Positions 1 to 11,789 of a stretch of 64,000 bases of DNA are shown piece by piece (position 1 is the first letter of the stretch; each line of letters starts with the position of its first letter). The translations under genes and the position numbers were made by a program. This stretch comes from Angiostrongylus vasorum (taxonomy: Eukaryota > Nematoda > Chromadorea > Rhabditida > Metastrongylidae), in the NCBI GenBank assembly GCA_018806985.1, contig JADANN010000317.1, positions 1 through 64,000 of the forward strand, in the 5' to 3' direction. The notes below the pieces were generated by a model. That model was not told the DNA's origin. It saw only the letters and a list, made by a program, of their open reading frames with translations, and did no database searches.

Positions 1-3000
1 TACCATGTATAAAATGAGAGAAGTACTTGCACGTTTTCTCATTGTCAATTTCTACTGTTGATATTTCATTTCATACTTGAGGAGCTTTGGTACTGTAATA
101 GCACTGAAAATAACTGCTTGATAGAATAGTCTTATCCATTCCTAGTTCGAAGCTGCTCTGCATCAATGATGTTAATCAATTTCCAAAAATTTTCCCAGCA
201 GGTAGGAGTGAAAGTCTTTTGGAGATTCAGAAAGTTTCTGCCTAGTAGACGATTATTTGGCTGTGACGTATTCTAAATCCTTCAACGGGTGACTTCTGAA
301 AAGTAAACTGGGAAATTTCGTAAAATATTTTCGTCAGAACCCTTGCTCTCTTATGCTAGAGCTCAAACTATGTGAAGCTTCCATCGAATTTCAATGTTAT
401 GACAGTTATTGGACAACGAGTTTCACACGGAATTCTGTTTCCAAGCGGAACCATTCGAAGGCTCAGTCACCGTTGTGAAAGCATCAGTGCCTTTATGGCA
501 TTTTAATAAAGGTGAATAAGCAGTTGCGCATTGTTTTAGTGAATTTCTGAGCAACGAGCGGTTTCGCTGCAAGATTCTGCTCGCACTTTCCCTACACAAC
601 CGTAATTTGAGAGAGAAGACTATTGGAGAAACAGATTCCACTGCTATCAATGTTTTAGTTCAACAGTGGCATGACTTAATTCCAAAAATAGCAGTGCGCA
701 CAGTGTTTATTGCATTCTACTTCTACACTAGTGTAATTAATAGTTCTTCAGTGTTCTTCATTCCTTCTCCTAGTATTCCCTAACAGCGGTGAAAGTGCGC
801 CGTAACAATATCGCCAATTTAATATTACGCACGCCGAAACGAAAACACAGTGATGTGAATCCACCAGCCCTCTCAGGAGATTTTTTAGAAACGGTGAAAA
901 AAAGCTGAATAGGCTCCTCCGTATTGCTTTAAGCAAGCTTTTGCGCACGAGTTTTTCACTTTATCAGTCATATGAATTGTATCTCCATTCTTCGAGCAGT
1001 GGTTTTTGAAAGAGAAAACACTACCTTTCTAGGACACTGTCCACTATCACACATCGAGATAATCGCCTTGCGATTTCACTAATACGTTTTCGGATTACAA
1101 ATCTTTTTTTATTAGGACGGAATGAATGAAGATAGCAGAGCGGACTAAGTTGCACACTATCATTTCAGCTTTGGTGAATATGAGAAGGACGTAATCTCTA
1201 TAGAAAAGGGACACATCAGATGGTGTGCAACCGTTTCATCAACGATATTGAGTGGATCGCTGAGAGCGCAATCTTAAGTGAATTGCTGTGATGGACTTTC
1301 GAAGGCATGGAAATTTTTGAAATTGAAGGTCGTTTCCGGAAAGAAATGTTTTTTGTAAAAAAGACATTTGTTTCGTGTCGGCTAGAATGTGGAACTTTTT
1401 TTCGATCTTTCTGGTGACACCGGAGGAATAGTTAAAGCAAGATTGAATGAAGTTGGAAATAACGGGGTAAAGGATCGAACCGAGTTGCGTTTCTTATACA
1501 TTGTTCAGATGGGGGGTCATTGTGAAAGCGAAAAGTTGTGGAGGACTTGTTGCCACTGTTCATGATACATGTAGGAAAGCAGGATATACATGGGCGTAGA
1601 GAATGGTCTCTAAATCCCGAGCAATATAAGCGATTTTCTTTCAAAGCCAATGATCATTTTCGAATCTGACAAGTTAAGAATTTAGAAAAGCGATTAAACT
1701 TTTGCGAAAACAGAACAGACTGTAAAGAACACTTCAGGACTTTATGGCCCATTTTTTTAAGGTCCGCAGAGTTCTCTATGGATTCCGCTATAAAGTGCTC
1801 ACTACAAATTTCTTCTTACGCTTTGGATACTTACTCACTTGATATTTGAATGGCCCGTCCTCACTGCTTGTGCAGGCCCTGTCAAAATTTTCACTTTCTA
1901 GGTGTTTTGCTGATTTAGCCTCTGTGGTTCCCTGGATTCAGGGCCAGCCCGGTCAAAGTCTGCCTCAGGTCGTCACCGCCATAGGCAGTCACCGCCCTTC
2001 TGAATTAGGGGGAAGATTTGCCGCGATGCGTCTAGTTTGGTTAAAGTATGGCCGTAGATCTTGGTATTGCTTTAGTCGTTTGCTGAGATTCCTGATGGCA
2101 ACGTCGGACTTCTTCCCAGCTTGAGGGCCGTGCCTGAGGAATGAATTTCTCCCCGCTGTACATCGCAGCCGGACACCGAGGTTCAATTTCTAGCCAAGTT
2201 GAGGCGGTGAATCATTCGGAGGACACCTTGTGTGTTTGTGTTAGGAACACATTGTATAGGTCACCGTAACTAGAGAGCTACAGTTGAAAAACATATCTTT
2301 ATTTTTCACTTCAGCAGTCGTGTGATTCGTCTATATTGTTATCCGCAGTGTTTTGGAAAAACAAATTTTGGACTCTCTTAGAGTACATCGCTTGAAAAGA
2401 TTAGAAATAGTCGACTTTCGACATTTTTAGATTCCGCACCGAATTTCGATTTCTTCCGCAGTAAAATATTTCGAATTCACTTTGGCATCGTTGTACTGCC
2501 CCCGCACCTGCGTCCGTTTTAGAAAACTCAAGGAACGGATCATCTTAAGGCAAAAAGAAATATCAGTTGATTCAATTTTCGAAGCAAATATACGATTCCA
2601 CTAGCGCCGAGTTAAGGCACTGGTGGAAGGAGGTGGGGGCTTTTACTAAATTCTAATGCGGAGAGAAACCTCCGCAAGAAATTTTGTGGCGAAAAAATCC
2701 GCCTTTACGAATAAAAAAGTCGATGCCACCGTCAGGTCAGCGAATCCATTGGTCATGGTATTACAAACCTCCATAGGGTAAGAAAACAACAATAATTTCC
2801 GTGCTGTTTAAATTGCACTTTGAAGCGACAAGCAATTTCAACGCAAGGTTATTCTCATGGTCGCAATTTGTCTTGCTGGTCGGGAGATCTTAACGATCAA
2901 GAAAAATGCAGTAGTTACTAAGTGTTCGGTTCAGCATTCTCCAAGTGTTGAAATCTCTCCAAAATCGGCAGAGCGTTCAAGGGGAGGCCTTAACGAAGCA

Positions 3001-3250
3001 TTGCAGGAGTAATCACTTCTACAGTGGTGGAAAAATGGATATTTTGTAATTAATTTCATCGTTGACTAGTTCATATACTAAAGTATTCAACAATTTCTCA
3101 AGCTTTGTTGCTTTTCAGCTGCAAAAGTGAGAATAACGGATTTGCCACGGTCACATTAATCTTCTGCATCCAAAAAAAGCAAATTATCTGAAGCTATCGA
3201 GGATAGGACAACAACGAGGACTAAGGTCTACTTTTGTATTACCCATACAA
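1..3250 (+). repeat. Large dispersed unit 'LR', right-hand part, copy A
   Basis: This stretch is a diverged copy of 23.85-27.0 kb in the same orientation, and its part from about 420 onward also matches 60.35-62.35 kb inverted. Shared landmarks are the CTTCCATCGAATTTCAATG block near 379, the GTGCAACCGTTTCATCAACG block near 1218, and the CATGGTCGCAATTTG block near 2858. It is interrupted by, or includes, a Rep380 copy at 1835-2230. Short open frames in it are not conserved between copies, so I call no gene. Left boundary lies outside the window; the right end is approximate, just before the RTE relic. Whether the unit is a transposon or part of a segmental duplication is unresolved. Confidence 0.7.
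1835..2230 (+). repeat. Rep380 dispersed repeat, copy a
   Basis: Member of an unnamed ~380-bp family. It opens with TTGATATTTGAATGGCCCGT and closes near TTCGGAGGACACCTTGTGTG. The same ordered blocks occur at 8.7, 25.8, 29.4, 30.4, 30.7, 54.2, 61.1 and 63.3 kb. It lies inside unit LR here and at the same relative place at 25.8 and 61.1 kb, so it was there before that unit duplicated. Confidence 0.75.
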
Positions 3251-3309
3251 AAATAAAACGATCGTTTATGTCTAAAATAGAAGCCAACTTTCTCAGTCTT
3301 CAGCAGCTA

Positions 3310-6300
3310 CTTTCACTTGTATCACATGTAGTCCCGTTGATCGTCGAGTGACTCGAGCGGGCGCCAGCAAATCTTCCAATTTTTCCCTCTCGCGTGCAAG
3401 AGTAATCCCAGTGGGTTCTGCTCGCTCCTAGGGGACTCGTCGAGCATCATATCTTTCTTCTAAGTTCTTCGTGAAGAACTCTGACCATAGGGTCGGTGGT
3501 CTTCCTGCAGTACGTTTGACATCCCGATGAATCCAGTCACTAACGGCTCCTGTCCATCGGTTGTCATTCATACGCATTACGTGTCCGGCCCACCTTATCT
3601 TCGACTGTTTGGCGTACAGGACGGCATCTTTGATTTCTTTGATCGTTGACGCAGGCCACAGCTTCGGATCGCATCCCTTACTTGTGCGAAACGGGATGCT
3701 CCTAGCATCGTCCCTTTCGACTGCGCGTTCGATAACGCTGAGTGATCTTTCATCCTGCTTACACAGCGACCAGTTTTCTGAGGCATACGTTAGGGCAGGA
3801 AGTACCATTGAGTCGAAAAGGTGGGCACGGAGTCGGGATGTTCTTTATTGCTCTTCACTATATCCTCGATGCTCCCCGAAAGTTTCCCCAAGCAGCTCGC
3901 TTCCTTCTGCTCAGCTCTGGAGCTAAAGTCGTTCATCATATTGATTTCCCTACCTAGATAGACATAACTGGAGCATTCGGAGATATTTGTTCCGTTGAGC
4001 ATGAATGGGGCATGCGAAACCAATCCGTTCTTCATTTACATCGTTTTTGTGAGGTTTAGTCGAAAGACCAATCTTTCCACCGGCTTTATCAAAGTCGGCA
4101 AGTAGACGTTCCGCTTGGCTAATGTTCTGTGTTATAAGGACGATGTCATCAGCAAAGCGAAGATGATGTAACTGCTGACCATCGATTTTCACTTCCCATA
4201 TTATCCCATTCCAATGTTCGCGTGACGTTCTGGAGGGTGGCGGTTAAATAAATTTTGGCGAGATGGTATCGCCTTGCCTAAGCCCCTCTTTTTGACGTCA
4301 ATGTTAATATCGTTGTAGAAATGGTGATACCTTGGTTGTGAAATATAGCTCACGAAGAATCTTTATATACTGAGTAGGGACTCCTTTAACTACCAAGGGC
4401 TTCCATGACTGCTTCTCTCTCAATTGAGTCAAAGGCCTTGTTTAAATCAATGAAAGTGAGACAGAGCTGTGTCTTTGTACTCTCGCGATCACTTCTATGG
4501 GTCTTGCTATCCTGTGGATGTGGTCCATCGTACTAAATCCTTTTCGAAACCCTGCTTGCTCGCATGGCTGTCCCTTCTGTCCAGTGTTCTGTCAAGCCTG
4601 TTTAGGATGACTGGAGTTAAAAGTTTGTAGACGACAAACAGCAGGCAGATTGGGCGATAGTTCCGTTGCCGATATCGTGTAGGTCACCCTTCTTGAACAA
4701 TAGCACGGTCCTGCTGGTCTTCCACTCAGTACGAACCTTGCATTCAGACAGGTAACGTGTAGAGCTGCCAGTGCGAGAGGGGAAGTTCTTCAGGTGTTCT
4801 GCTCTTATCGTGTCTTGAGCTGGTGCTGTTCGTTTTTTCACCGACGAAATGGCATGTTGGATTTCGGAAGGGAGAACCGGTAGTACAACATAACCATCCT
4901 CCTTTGTTTCATACGACCGAAAAGTGGACGTAGGTTATCGAAGAGACCTGAGTAGTATTCGTGAATGATTTTTCTCCGTTGCCTTTCTGCATGCTGTAGC
5001 TGTTCTGTCTGGGCGTCGGAGTGCAATCATCTTGGTCTAGTAAATGAAGATGCTTTCGGTGGGCTTTGCGAATGCTTTTCCCAACCTCTGCAGCTTCGAC
5101 CATTACTTCTGCTCTTCTCTCCTTAAGATATTCTTTTATCGCCTGTCTGCGTTGTTTTGCAAGTTTGGAAGTTAGTTCGCGGTTGCCTGCAGCTCGTGCG
5201 ATCCCACACTAGCGTATCAGCTCGAGTGTTTCTGGAGACAAACGTCTCTTGGTGACTATCGAACTCTGAGCTTTCATAGCCCTAATGTGAAGATGTCGAA
5301 TGAGCCGATCGTATTCCCCTCGTCGATGTTATCGACAACGGCATCTTCCCAACAGCCGACTAATGAATTGAATAAGTCCCTGTTTATGGTGGTTCTAGGG
5401 ACTTCGGGTTTTTTAAATTTAGCGGCTTCTTCTCCATTCCGCGAAAAATAGAATCGTTGCACGAAGGAGGCGATGGTCGGATCGCTGTGTAGAATTTTGA
5501 GACAACAACGACATCAGTTAGGCAAAACCTTCTATTTACTATGTTGTGGTCTACTTCATTACGGTACCCTCCATTGGGAGACTTCCACGTCCAGCGTTGA
5601 GTGTGGGGCTTTTGGAATTGCGAGTTACCATGGATGCTCTTAATCGCCGTGATAAACTCAAATAGCCGCTCACCCTTTTCGTTCCATTCTAATCCATTGG
5701 TCCCAATGTGACGTTCTTCAAACGTTCTTTCTGGTCCAGTTTTGGCGTTAAAATCACCAGTGATAACCTTGAAGAATGTATGGTCTTCTCTGTAGAACTT
5801 CTCCAAGTCCATATAGAACGCTTCGACCTCTTCTTTGTCATAGTTTGATGTCGGCGCGTAAAGCGACGATGATTGTCAAAGCCGGTATTGATCCACATCT
5901 TTTTTAATCGTAAGATTCCGATTCGGGTTGTAAGTTGTTCGAATGAATCGATGTTCATGGACAAACTCGTGTTGACGAGAACGCCGACGCCGCCTACTCC
6001 TCTACTGTCGCATGTTTCGAGGAACAGTTCTTCTCCGGTGTCATAGACGGCGTTGAAAGGCTGGCGTCTTCTCGTCTCGGCCAGGTCGATGACGTCGTAC
6101 CTTATCCTTCTTGCTTGCATGAACAAGTCTTCTATCGAGGACTCGGATGCAAGTGTACGTGCAGTGTAGGTACAGATCGTCACCTCAGTTCTTCGTGATC
6201 CAGGCAGCTTCCATTGGCTCTGAGATTTTAGCAGCCTCTCCATACTCATCCTACCCAACGCTGTCGAAATGCGGGATGGGGGGGAGTGGGAGGGAGCTCT

Positions 6301-6530
6301 TTTGGCGTCGGGGATATGCTTCTTTTTACTGTGTTTAGCATTTTTGATACCCACGTATAGCTTGCTGGGATCTGAACGTGGGATGTGGGATACACTGACG
6401 GGTAGCTTGCCAGGCTCTTCCCAGAGTGGACATGGAGCTTATTCGTTGGAGGCGACTCTTAATTGCTGCCCGTATACTTCCCTATCACTTTATTGCAGGC
6501 TTTTGGCCGAATTGACTCCTAAAATGTAAT
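3310..6530 (-). mobile_element. RTE-type LINE relic R1
   Basis: Minus-strand non-LTR retrotransposon of the RTE clade, nearly full length but decayed. Reading 5' to 3' on the minus strand it shows an APE-like endonuclease (about 6290-5300), a linker, a reverse transcriptase (about 4840-3950) and the C-terminal RTE tail rich in Trp/Arg (about 3810-3330). Frames change repeatedly and several stops intervene. The 5' limit is uncertain: sequence from 6360 to 6530 may be 5' UTR or older flank. RTE elements copy themselves by target-primed reverse transcription, nicking DNA with the endonuclease and priming on the nick. A second relic of the same family lies at 14.9-16.1 kb, also minus strand. Confidence 0.85.
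3428..6354 (-). pseudogene. RTE endonuclease-reverse transcriptase, broken
   Basis: Fragments of one original polyprotein. The endonuclease part (6354-5384) contains [13 protein letters not shown], where ICTYNAR is the usual first catalytic motif (Asn replaced by Thr here), [11 protein letters not shown], and [10 protein letters not shown] with the catalytic GDFNAK. The RT part contains the finger motif SRTVLLFKKGDLHDIGN (about 4715) and the palm box LRFADDIVLITQN (about 4150), so the two palm aspartates survive. The tail contains LPALTYASENWSLCKQDERS and KQSKIRWAGHVMRMNDNRW, characteristic of hookworm-type RTE elements. At least five frame breaks mean it cannot encode a working enzyme. The identification rests on remembered family sequence; family rather than exact lineage is secure. 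Confidence 0.85.
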
Positions 6531-6744
6531 CAGCATAAACGAAAACATACGTACACATGAATGCATGAATACGCCTCGTAAACACAGAAAGTATGTGCCA
6601 AATCGGCGAGCAGGAACATGGAGTTTATCTCCTAGATCCACCTGCTTCAGAGAAAAGCAAAATCGCTTTTAGCCCTCAATTAACACCCTGTCCGCCACCT
6701 AGGGACGCGCAACCTAAGGAACGTAAGAGGAGAGTTAGGGAACC
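6531..6744. other. Unassigned stretch
   Basis: Between the RTE relic and a PLE scrap. The plus strand has a short open frame near 6593-6811 with a proline/arginine-rich segment, but it runs into the antisense of the PLE fragment and has no other support. I see nothing else. Confidence 0.4.
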
Positions 6745-6970
6745 AATATGTTTTTTTACTTGCTCTTCGGCTATGCTTCATGATGTAGCCGTTTTGGTAT
6801 GGGTTAGCTAGAACGATGAGAAATGAAAGTCAGCTCTCTTACCGTTTCTCTCATGTGAAATTAATCTACTCTATTAATGCAATAATTCAAAACATTCCTC
6901 CATTTCCTCTTGTGTGGAGCAAATGACAAGGCAGTCATTTATATGCCTCCCTTTTTGACATCTATCTACA
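6745..6970 (-). mobile_element. PLE fragment P0 (RT palm)
   Basis: A short minus-strand Penelope-like scrap. The readable part is HINDCLVICSTQEEMEECF (about 6954-6890), aligning with the palm box YIDDCFVLCSTQEEMDKHFE of copy P4 at 35.5 kb. The first catalytic Asp has become Asn. Sequence at 6745-6880 continues the match in a shifted frame. Both ends are truncated. Confidence 0.65.
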
Positions 6971-7674
6971 TGTATATATCTCACTTCGATACCCAAAAAA
7001 TGATGCTCAAAAGGCTGGTATTGAAAGCCAGTTGCAGTAGGGTGGATTAAAGCGATGCAGGGAGAAACTATCACAGGGAATTCAAATACGTACCAATTCA
7101 TAGTTTCGGGGCCTTTGGGAATAAATTGTTTTATGAGCACTATTTTATGAGCACTATTTTCTGAGCTCTCAATTCTCGTCACTTTCACTATGGATCGAGA
7201 TTTGCAACAGAAAATTATGCATCTACATTTCCTGTCCCGTCAACAACTCTTGAAACAAACGCATCCGACTTTCTTTCTGACGTCATTTCGTGATAAAAAC
7301 ACGAATAGGCTTAGGGTTAAGCAGCATCACAGCCACCTTGCTTGGACTCAGAAGTCACGAAAAATCGCGCTTCTCTCAAACTTCAAAACATCCTTCCTAC
7401 ACGGAGTCCCCATGATGGTTGACGGACTTCAGTGGACTCCAACAAAGTCTTCTTTCGTTCCTATCGTGTGCTACAGTTACCCTGTCTTTTGGTCATAGGT
7501 AATTCCCAAAAAACACTCATGTTTCTTCTTAGAATCTTTGCAAAGACATCTAAACATGTGGCTGAAGGTTTTACTCCTCCTCGCTTGGCATCCCGTTGAA
7601 CTCAGTGAATGGAGGCAACTGTCTAAGGTTGTCGTTAGAACTTGAAGTTTTGAATGAGTAGAGAACTTTTAAAA
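6971..7674. other. Unassigned stretch
   Basis: No homology that I recognise, no repeat shared with the rest of the window, and no coding signal beyond a 102-codon open frame (7190-7498, plus) of unremarkable composition. Confidence 0.4.
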
Positions 7675-8110
7675 GTTTTAACTTATTATTTACTGCGTAC
7701 TCTTTTTAATGGCAGGGTATACATCACGAAATATAACTTCAATGATGCTGAGATATTTGAGCTAGGTTAGCTAGATATTTCGCAATATATACCCTGTCAT
7801 TGAAAAGAGTAGGCAGTAAATAATAAGTTAAAATTGTGGTTATAACTACACCCTCGGGTTAACTAGGTTCTTTGCCGATTTGGGTTCACCAGATCAATCC
7901 CGCTAACGGGTGATTGCTGATGGCAAAAGATCGATAGAACTAGCTGAGAGACACGCGAAACGAAGAACCCGCATGGTGTGGTGGTGAACGCGTTACTCCC
8001 CAGAAAGGACAATAGCGCGTTCGTCCCTCACCCTAGACACCTATGGCCCGGAGTTTTGCAAATATCTCAGCAACTTTGAAGATCTATCACGCCGCACAAA
8101 AACGGTCAAA
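7675..8110. mobile_element. Foldback (hairpin) element FB1
   Basis: The stretch 7676-7745 is the near-perfect reverse complement of 7765-7836 (TTTAACTTATTATTTACTG against CAGTAAATAATAAGTTAAAA), giving a ~65-bp hairpin. It is followed by 7837-8110, which matches one arm of the 20.05-20.42 kb hairpin (blocks GGTGTGGTGGTGAACGCGTT and GAGTTTTGCAAATATCTCAG). No transposase is present, so it is a non-autonomous element. The same internal segment occurs at 33.5-33.8 kb and in part at 60.1-60.25 kb. Confidence 0.75.
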
Positions 8111-8711
8111 TCAAAGGATCACCGCTGGTCAAGTTTCAAGTGAAAACCCTAAAATAGACTGCGCACCAAGAACATTCAGAGTTACTGTGCTAGGAGGCAT
8201 AACGCTTCCGGAAAATGCTCATTCATTGTTAGAATTGGGTCCGAGTTTCGCGCTTGGTGCACCCATTTCTAAACCAATCCTGCGCAGGATCACCTGTAGT
8301 CTGTATGAACATCAAAATCAGCTACGTTACAGGGTTAGGCTAGAAATGTTAGGTAAAGTAGTGCCAGGAGGGGAACTACCACCAATACCTTTCCCCGAAC
8401 ATTCTTTCAAGCAAGAGGGTACCAAATATCGATATTGACCATGCATTTCGTTTATTTTCAGACGAAATTCTCCGCATACTTAATCAGTACGAAAAAAGAA
8501 AAATATGTTCCAACTTCACACACCAACAAAAGTGTGGTGTGCGCCTGGTTAGAGCGCTCTTGAATTCAAAATCTGTTAGACTTTCTACTAGTGATAAAGG
8601 TGGAAAATTTGTAGTTATTCCTGGTCAGTTGGATATTAGAATAAAAGAGGACCATCTCAATAATGTTTCTCTCTATCGAACATCCTCTGAAAAGGAATAT
8701 AGAAATCACTA

Positions 8712-9083
8712 TTTACTTACTTGATACTTGAACGGCACGTCCTCTCTACTTGTGCGGGCCCCCAGCATAATCACCATTTTTTTTCGGAGAATTGCTGATC
8801 AAACCATTGTGGTCTCCTGGAAACCTGACGACAGCCTGGCCAAAGTCTGCCCCAGGTCGTCACTCACGACAGGCAGTCGCAGCTCTTGTGCATCAGAGGG
8901 AGATTTGCCACCATGCGACTTTGATACCAGGAAGGTGGTGGATGCTGGTATTGGTTTACGATTAGCTAGGCTTCCTGATAGAAACGCCGGACTCCTTCTC
9001 ATCTTGGGGGACCCTGCCGGAAGGACGGATTCCCCGCTGTTCATCGCAGTGTGATCACACAGGAACACCTCCATAGAGATCAA
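8712..9083 (+). mobile_element. Rep380 copy b, inserted in PLE P1
   Basis: A Rep380 copy splits the P1 coding region. Upstream PLE sequence ends at EYRNHY (8695-8711) and resumes as YRKLNQEW at 9084. A TA lies at each side (8710-8711 and 9084-9085), which fits a TA target duplication. Its insertion postdates P1. The TA target suggests a DNA transposon derivative (MITE), but I find no clear terminal inverted repeat, so the class is open. Confidence 0.7.
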
Positions 9084-10884
9084 TACCGAAAATTAAATCA
9101 AGAATGGGTCAACACAGCAAAGGTTTAGAGCGGGTTTAGAGCATTCAGTTATTTCTCGACTTAAAAACGAAGATCCAATTTGCCCTGTTCTTTACTTGCT
9201 TAATAAAACACATAAGCTTACTTCAACTGATGATATTACGTCAGCGAATTCATCATCATTTAAAGTTAGACCTATAAACAGTTGTAAAGGCGGGCCAACG
9301 GATAGAATAACGTGGTTCTTAACCACTGTCCTGACCTAGTCGCTAAAAATCATTCCAACCCATTTAACTAACACCAAAATATTTCTAGATCACCTGCTGC
9401 GCGTGCAACCAAGCAGCACGCATGTAATGGGGTCATTTGATGTTACTTCACTTATACCAACGTGTCGAAAGACTTCACTAAGCAAGCCATTTTCCAGCTG
9501 CTCGTAGAGCACGAAAAGAAAATAAAAATGTACGGCTTGTCCATTGCGCAACTAATGACTTTCTTAAAACATTGTCTTAGTTGTTCAATCTTCAGGTGGT
9601 ATGGAAAATATTTTGCACAAATTAGAGGGTTGACCATAGGACAGCGTTTAGCACAAAGCCTTGCCATCGCTTTCACGTCTAAGGTGGAAGCTCCAGTTCT
9701 CGATCACTGACCCTTACTCTACTGTCGATGCATAGACGGCTGCTTCATCGTCTGTTCCACACAAGAACAGAATGAGCGCTTTAAATTGTTAAACCGACAG
9801 TCAGAGTGTATAAAATTTACACGAGAAAAACCACGCAAAAACTGGCTTCCATTCCTAAACATCCAAATAATTCTCTCAGAAAGTGGCTATATAACAAAAA
9901 TGGTATCGTAAGCCAAGTAGTAAAAACATGCTAGTTCACTACCCCCTCCTCTCATCCTTCACACATGAAAAAAACCCTTATCAAAAAACATGTACTATAC
10001 GGCTAAAAAATGTGTGCACAGGAGAAGAAGAAAGGAAAGAATCGCTAAACTTGGCACAAAAAATAGCCATTTCCAATGGCAACGAAGTAGAAGTCACTCG
10101 GGTTGGACAAAAACGTAGAGTGGTTTTCCAAAATAATGTTTCGGACGTAAGTAAGACCCCCTCTTGAGGTACCCCTCAATTCAAATGAAGTAAGTTACGC
10201 CGTTAAGAGATGCTTAAGAAAAAGTGGTCTTGAAAATTATGTAACGATTATTGACATCCCACCCAATACCCTACGCCGTCAGTTGGTTCGCAACCGTCTC
10301 TATGATCGTTTGTGCAGCTCAGAAAACTGTATGATCTGTCCTAACGGGAGAGACGAGGATTGCACGAGTTCAGTATAATATAGTTGATCTCATGTAACGC
10401 ATGCGGTGAGGAATATAGTGGGGAAACGGGTAGACCACTTTGTGTCCGCATAAAAGACCAACTAGATGGGAAAGTTAAAATTCGTCAACACACTCCTCTA
10501 GGTACGCATAGGGACACCAAAGCACAATGGAGATGATTTTGGTGTAACTGTGCGGATCCTAGCGCTGGAATCGAATGCATCAACGCGCAAAACTCTTGAG
10601 GTGTTTTGGATAAGTTCCAAAAATCCAAAGATATCCAAAGATGAACCGGAAGGACGAATGCCTCACTATCACATGTGATCTGGCGTCCTGTTTCAAAATG
10701 ATATTTTGACCCCTGGGTGTTCCTCGCTCGCGACCCCACATGAATGGGCCAGTCACACTCGTTACATCACCGTGAGTAGCCATTCTGTTCAATATGGCGT
10801 CTATTTAAATGTTCGATCTTCATTAATACTTTAGCCTTTTTTTCCCACGGAATAATTAAAGTATTCTTATACAGAATACGTCCA

Positions 10885-10920
10885 GGCTCTGAGGAACGCG
10901 AAATCGCCGAAACGTCAGCC
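10885..10920 (+). ncRNA. Hammerhead ribozyme motif, PLE P1
   Basis: GGCT, then CTGAGGA (CUGANGA core, 10889-10895), a stem II ACGCG-AAAT-CGCC in which three pairs survive, GAAAC, GTC (cleavage triplet, 10914-10916) and AGCC. The outer GGCT/AGCC arms pair as stem I. Stem III is minimal (ACGT, self-complementary). All core residues are intact. Confidence 0.65.
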
Positions 10921-11060
10921 GTCGACCAATAAGACCAACAACAACGACGATACCGAAGACCTATACCAACCTCTCATCAGCTAAAGAAGATCTTACACGA
11001 CCATACAAGTAAATATATCAGCTATCTATGCCGAGGCTTATAGAAAGTCGGTATTTTGAG

Positions 11061-11640
11061 CATTATTAAGTATTTTAATATTGAACGGGCTAGTTACTAT
11101 AGCTTCGAAGTAGTTGGTCGGCGAAGAGTCGGAATACGCGAATTCGAGGGCCCAAACGCGATTTTTACCGCGTGGAAGAACTCGTGGACGAGTTTTGGTA
11201 TCGCGGACGAATTTTAAGCGAAAATGTCGGAAAAGTGGCAGAAACGACGGAAAAACGCCGCAGACCACCGGACGTAGCTATGCCTGAGCGGAGGGAGAAG
11301 AAGCCGCACATGCCCACAGAGTCGTACAATTTGATCAACCTGCCGAAAACTCCCAAAAATCGCCGAAACGCGAATTTAAGCGCGGATACAGTGTCGGAGG
11401 AGCGATATCGTATTCTTAAACGCTTGAAAATCGCGCAATTTGACCTACTCGCTCAAAACTCCCGAAAGTCGTCGCAACCCGCCTGGGCGCCCAAGTACGG
11501 CTCTTAAGCATGAGCCTAAGGCTTAGTCTAAGCCAAATCGTCAAGACTCTGGTCTAAGCCTAAGCCTAAGCCTAAGCATAAGCCTAGGCGGGATCGTCGG
11601 AACTCGGGGGCTATGCCTGAGCCTACATTGCTTTGCTATG
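11061..11640. other. GC/CG-rich degenerate repeat stretch
   Basis: Rich in the words CGAAAAT, GAATTTAAGCG and GCGGA. A 111-codon open frame (11172-11507, plus) with Arg/Lys/Glu-rich composition and an opposing open frame both seem to reflect base composition rather than a gene. It leads directly into the telomere-like run. Confidence 0.4.
11554..11587. repeat. Interstitial telomere-type repeat (GCCTAA)n
   Basis: Four consecutive CTAAGC-phase hexamers followed by a variant and one more. On the other strand this is TTAGGC, the nematode telomere unit. Degenerate versions surround it (11505-11535). Confidence 0.85.
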
Positions 11641-11789
11641 CCTATCCAACGATTTTCAACCGTTTAGTTAAAGATGCACTAATTTTTTCCTGAATCTAGT
11701 GCACTTCATTGCAATTTCTTTTTACGTTTCCTCAATTACTGAAGAATTTGGTAGTTAACAAGTTTATTGGTCTCATGAGGTAATGGTAT

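Larger units (their letters stand above)
8150..11060 (+). mobile_element. Penelope-like element P1, split by Rep380
   Basis: A nearly full-length plus-strand PLE. The N-terminal region (8150-8710) includes LGPSFALGAPISKPILRR and TSDKGGKFVVIPGQLDIR. It is interrupted by an inserted Rep380 copy (8712-9083), after which the frame family resumes with LNQEW, CPVLYLLNKTHKL and FKVRPINSCKGGPTDRI. The palm box reads YCRCIDGCFIVC (9721-9750), so the second catalytic Asp is Gly. The Cys segment NCMICPNGRDEDC (10327-10365) precedes a GIY-YIG region that has lost its frame. A hammerhead-like motif lies at 10885-10920, and the 3' end is marked by GCCGAGGCTTATAGAAAGTC at 11030. Many stops; not functional. 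Confidence 0.85.

Noticed and set aside
3561..3926. Plus-strand open frame of 121 codons
   Set aside because: It is the antisense of the RTE C-terminal tail, which reads as a recognisable protein on the minus strand.
8728..9054. 108-codon open frame in Rep380 copy b as a protein gene
   Set aside because: Other Rep380 copies have stops and shifts in the same frame; only the nucleotide repeat is conserved.
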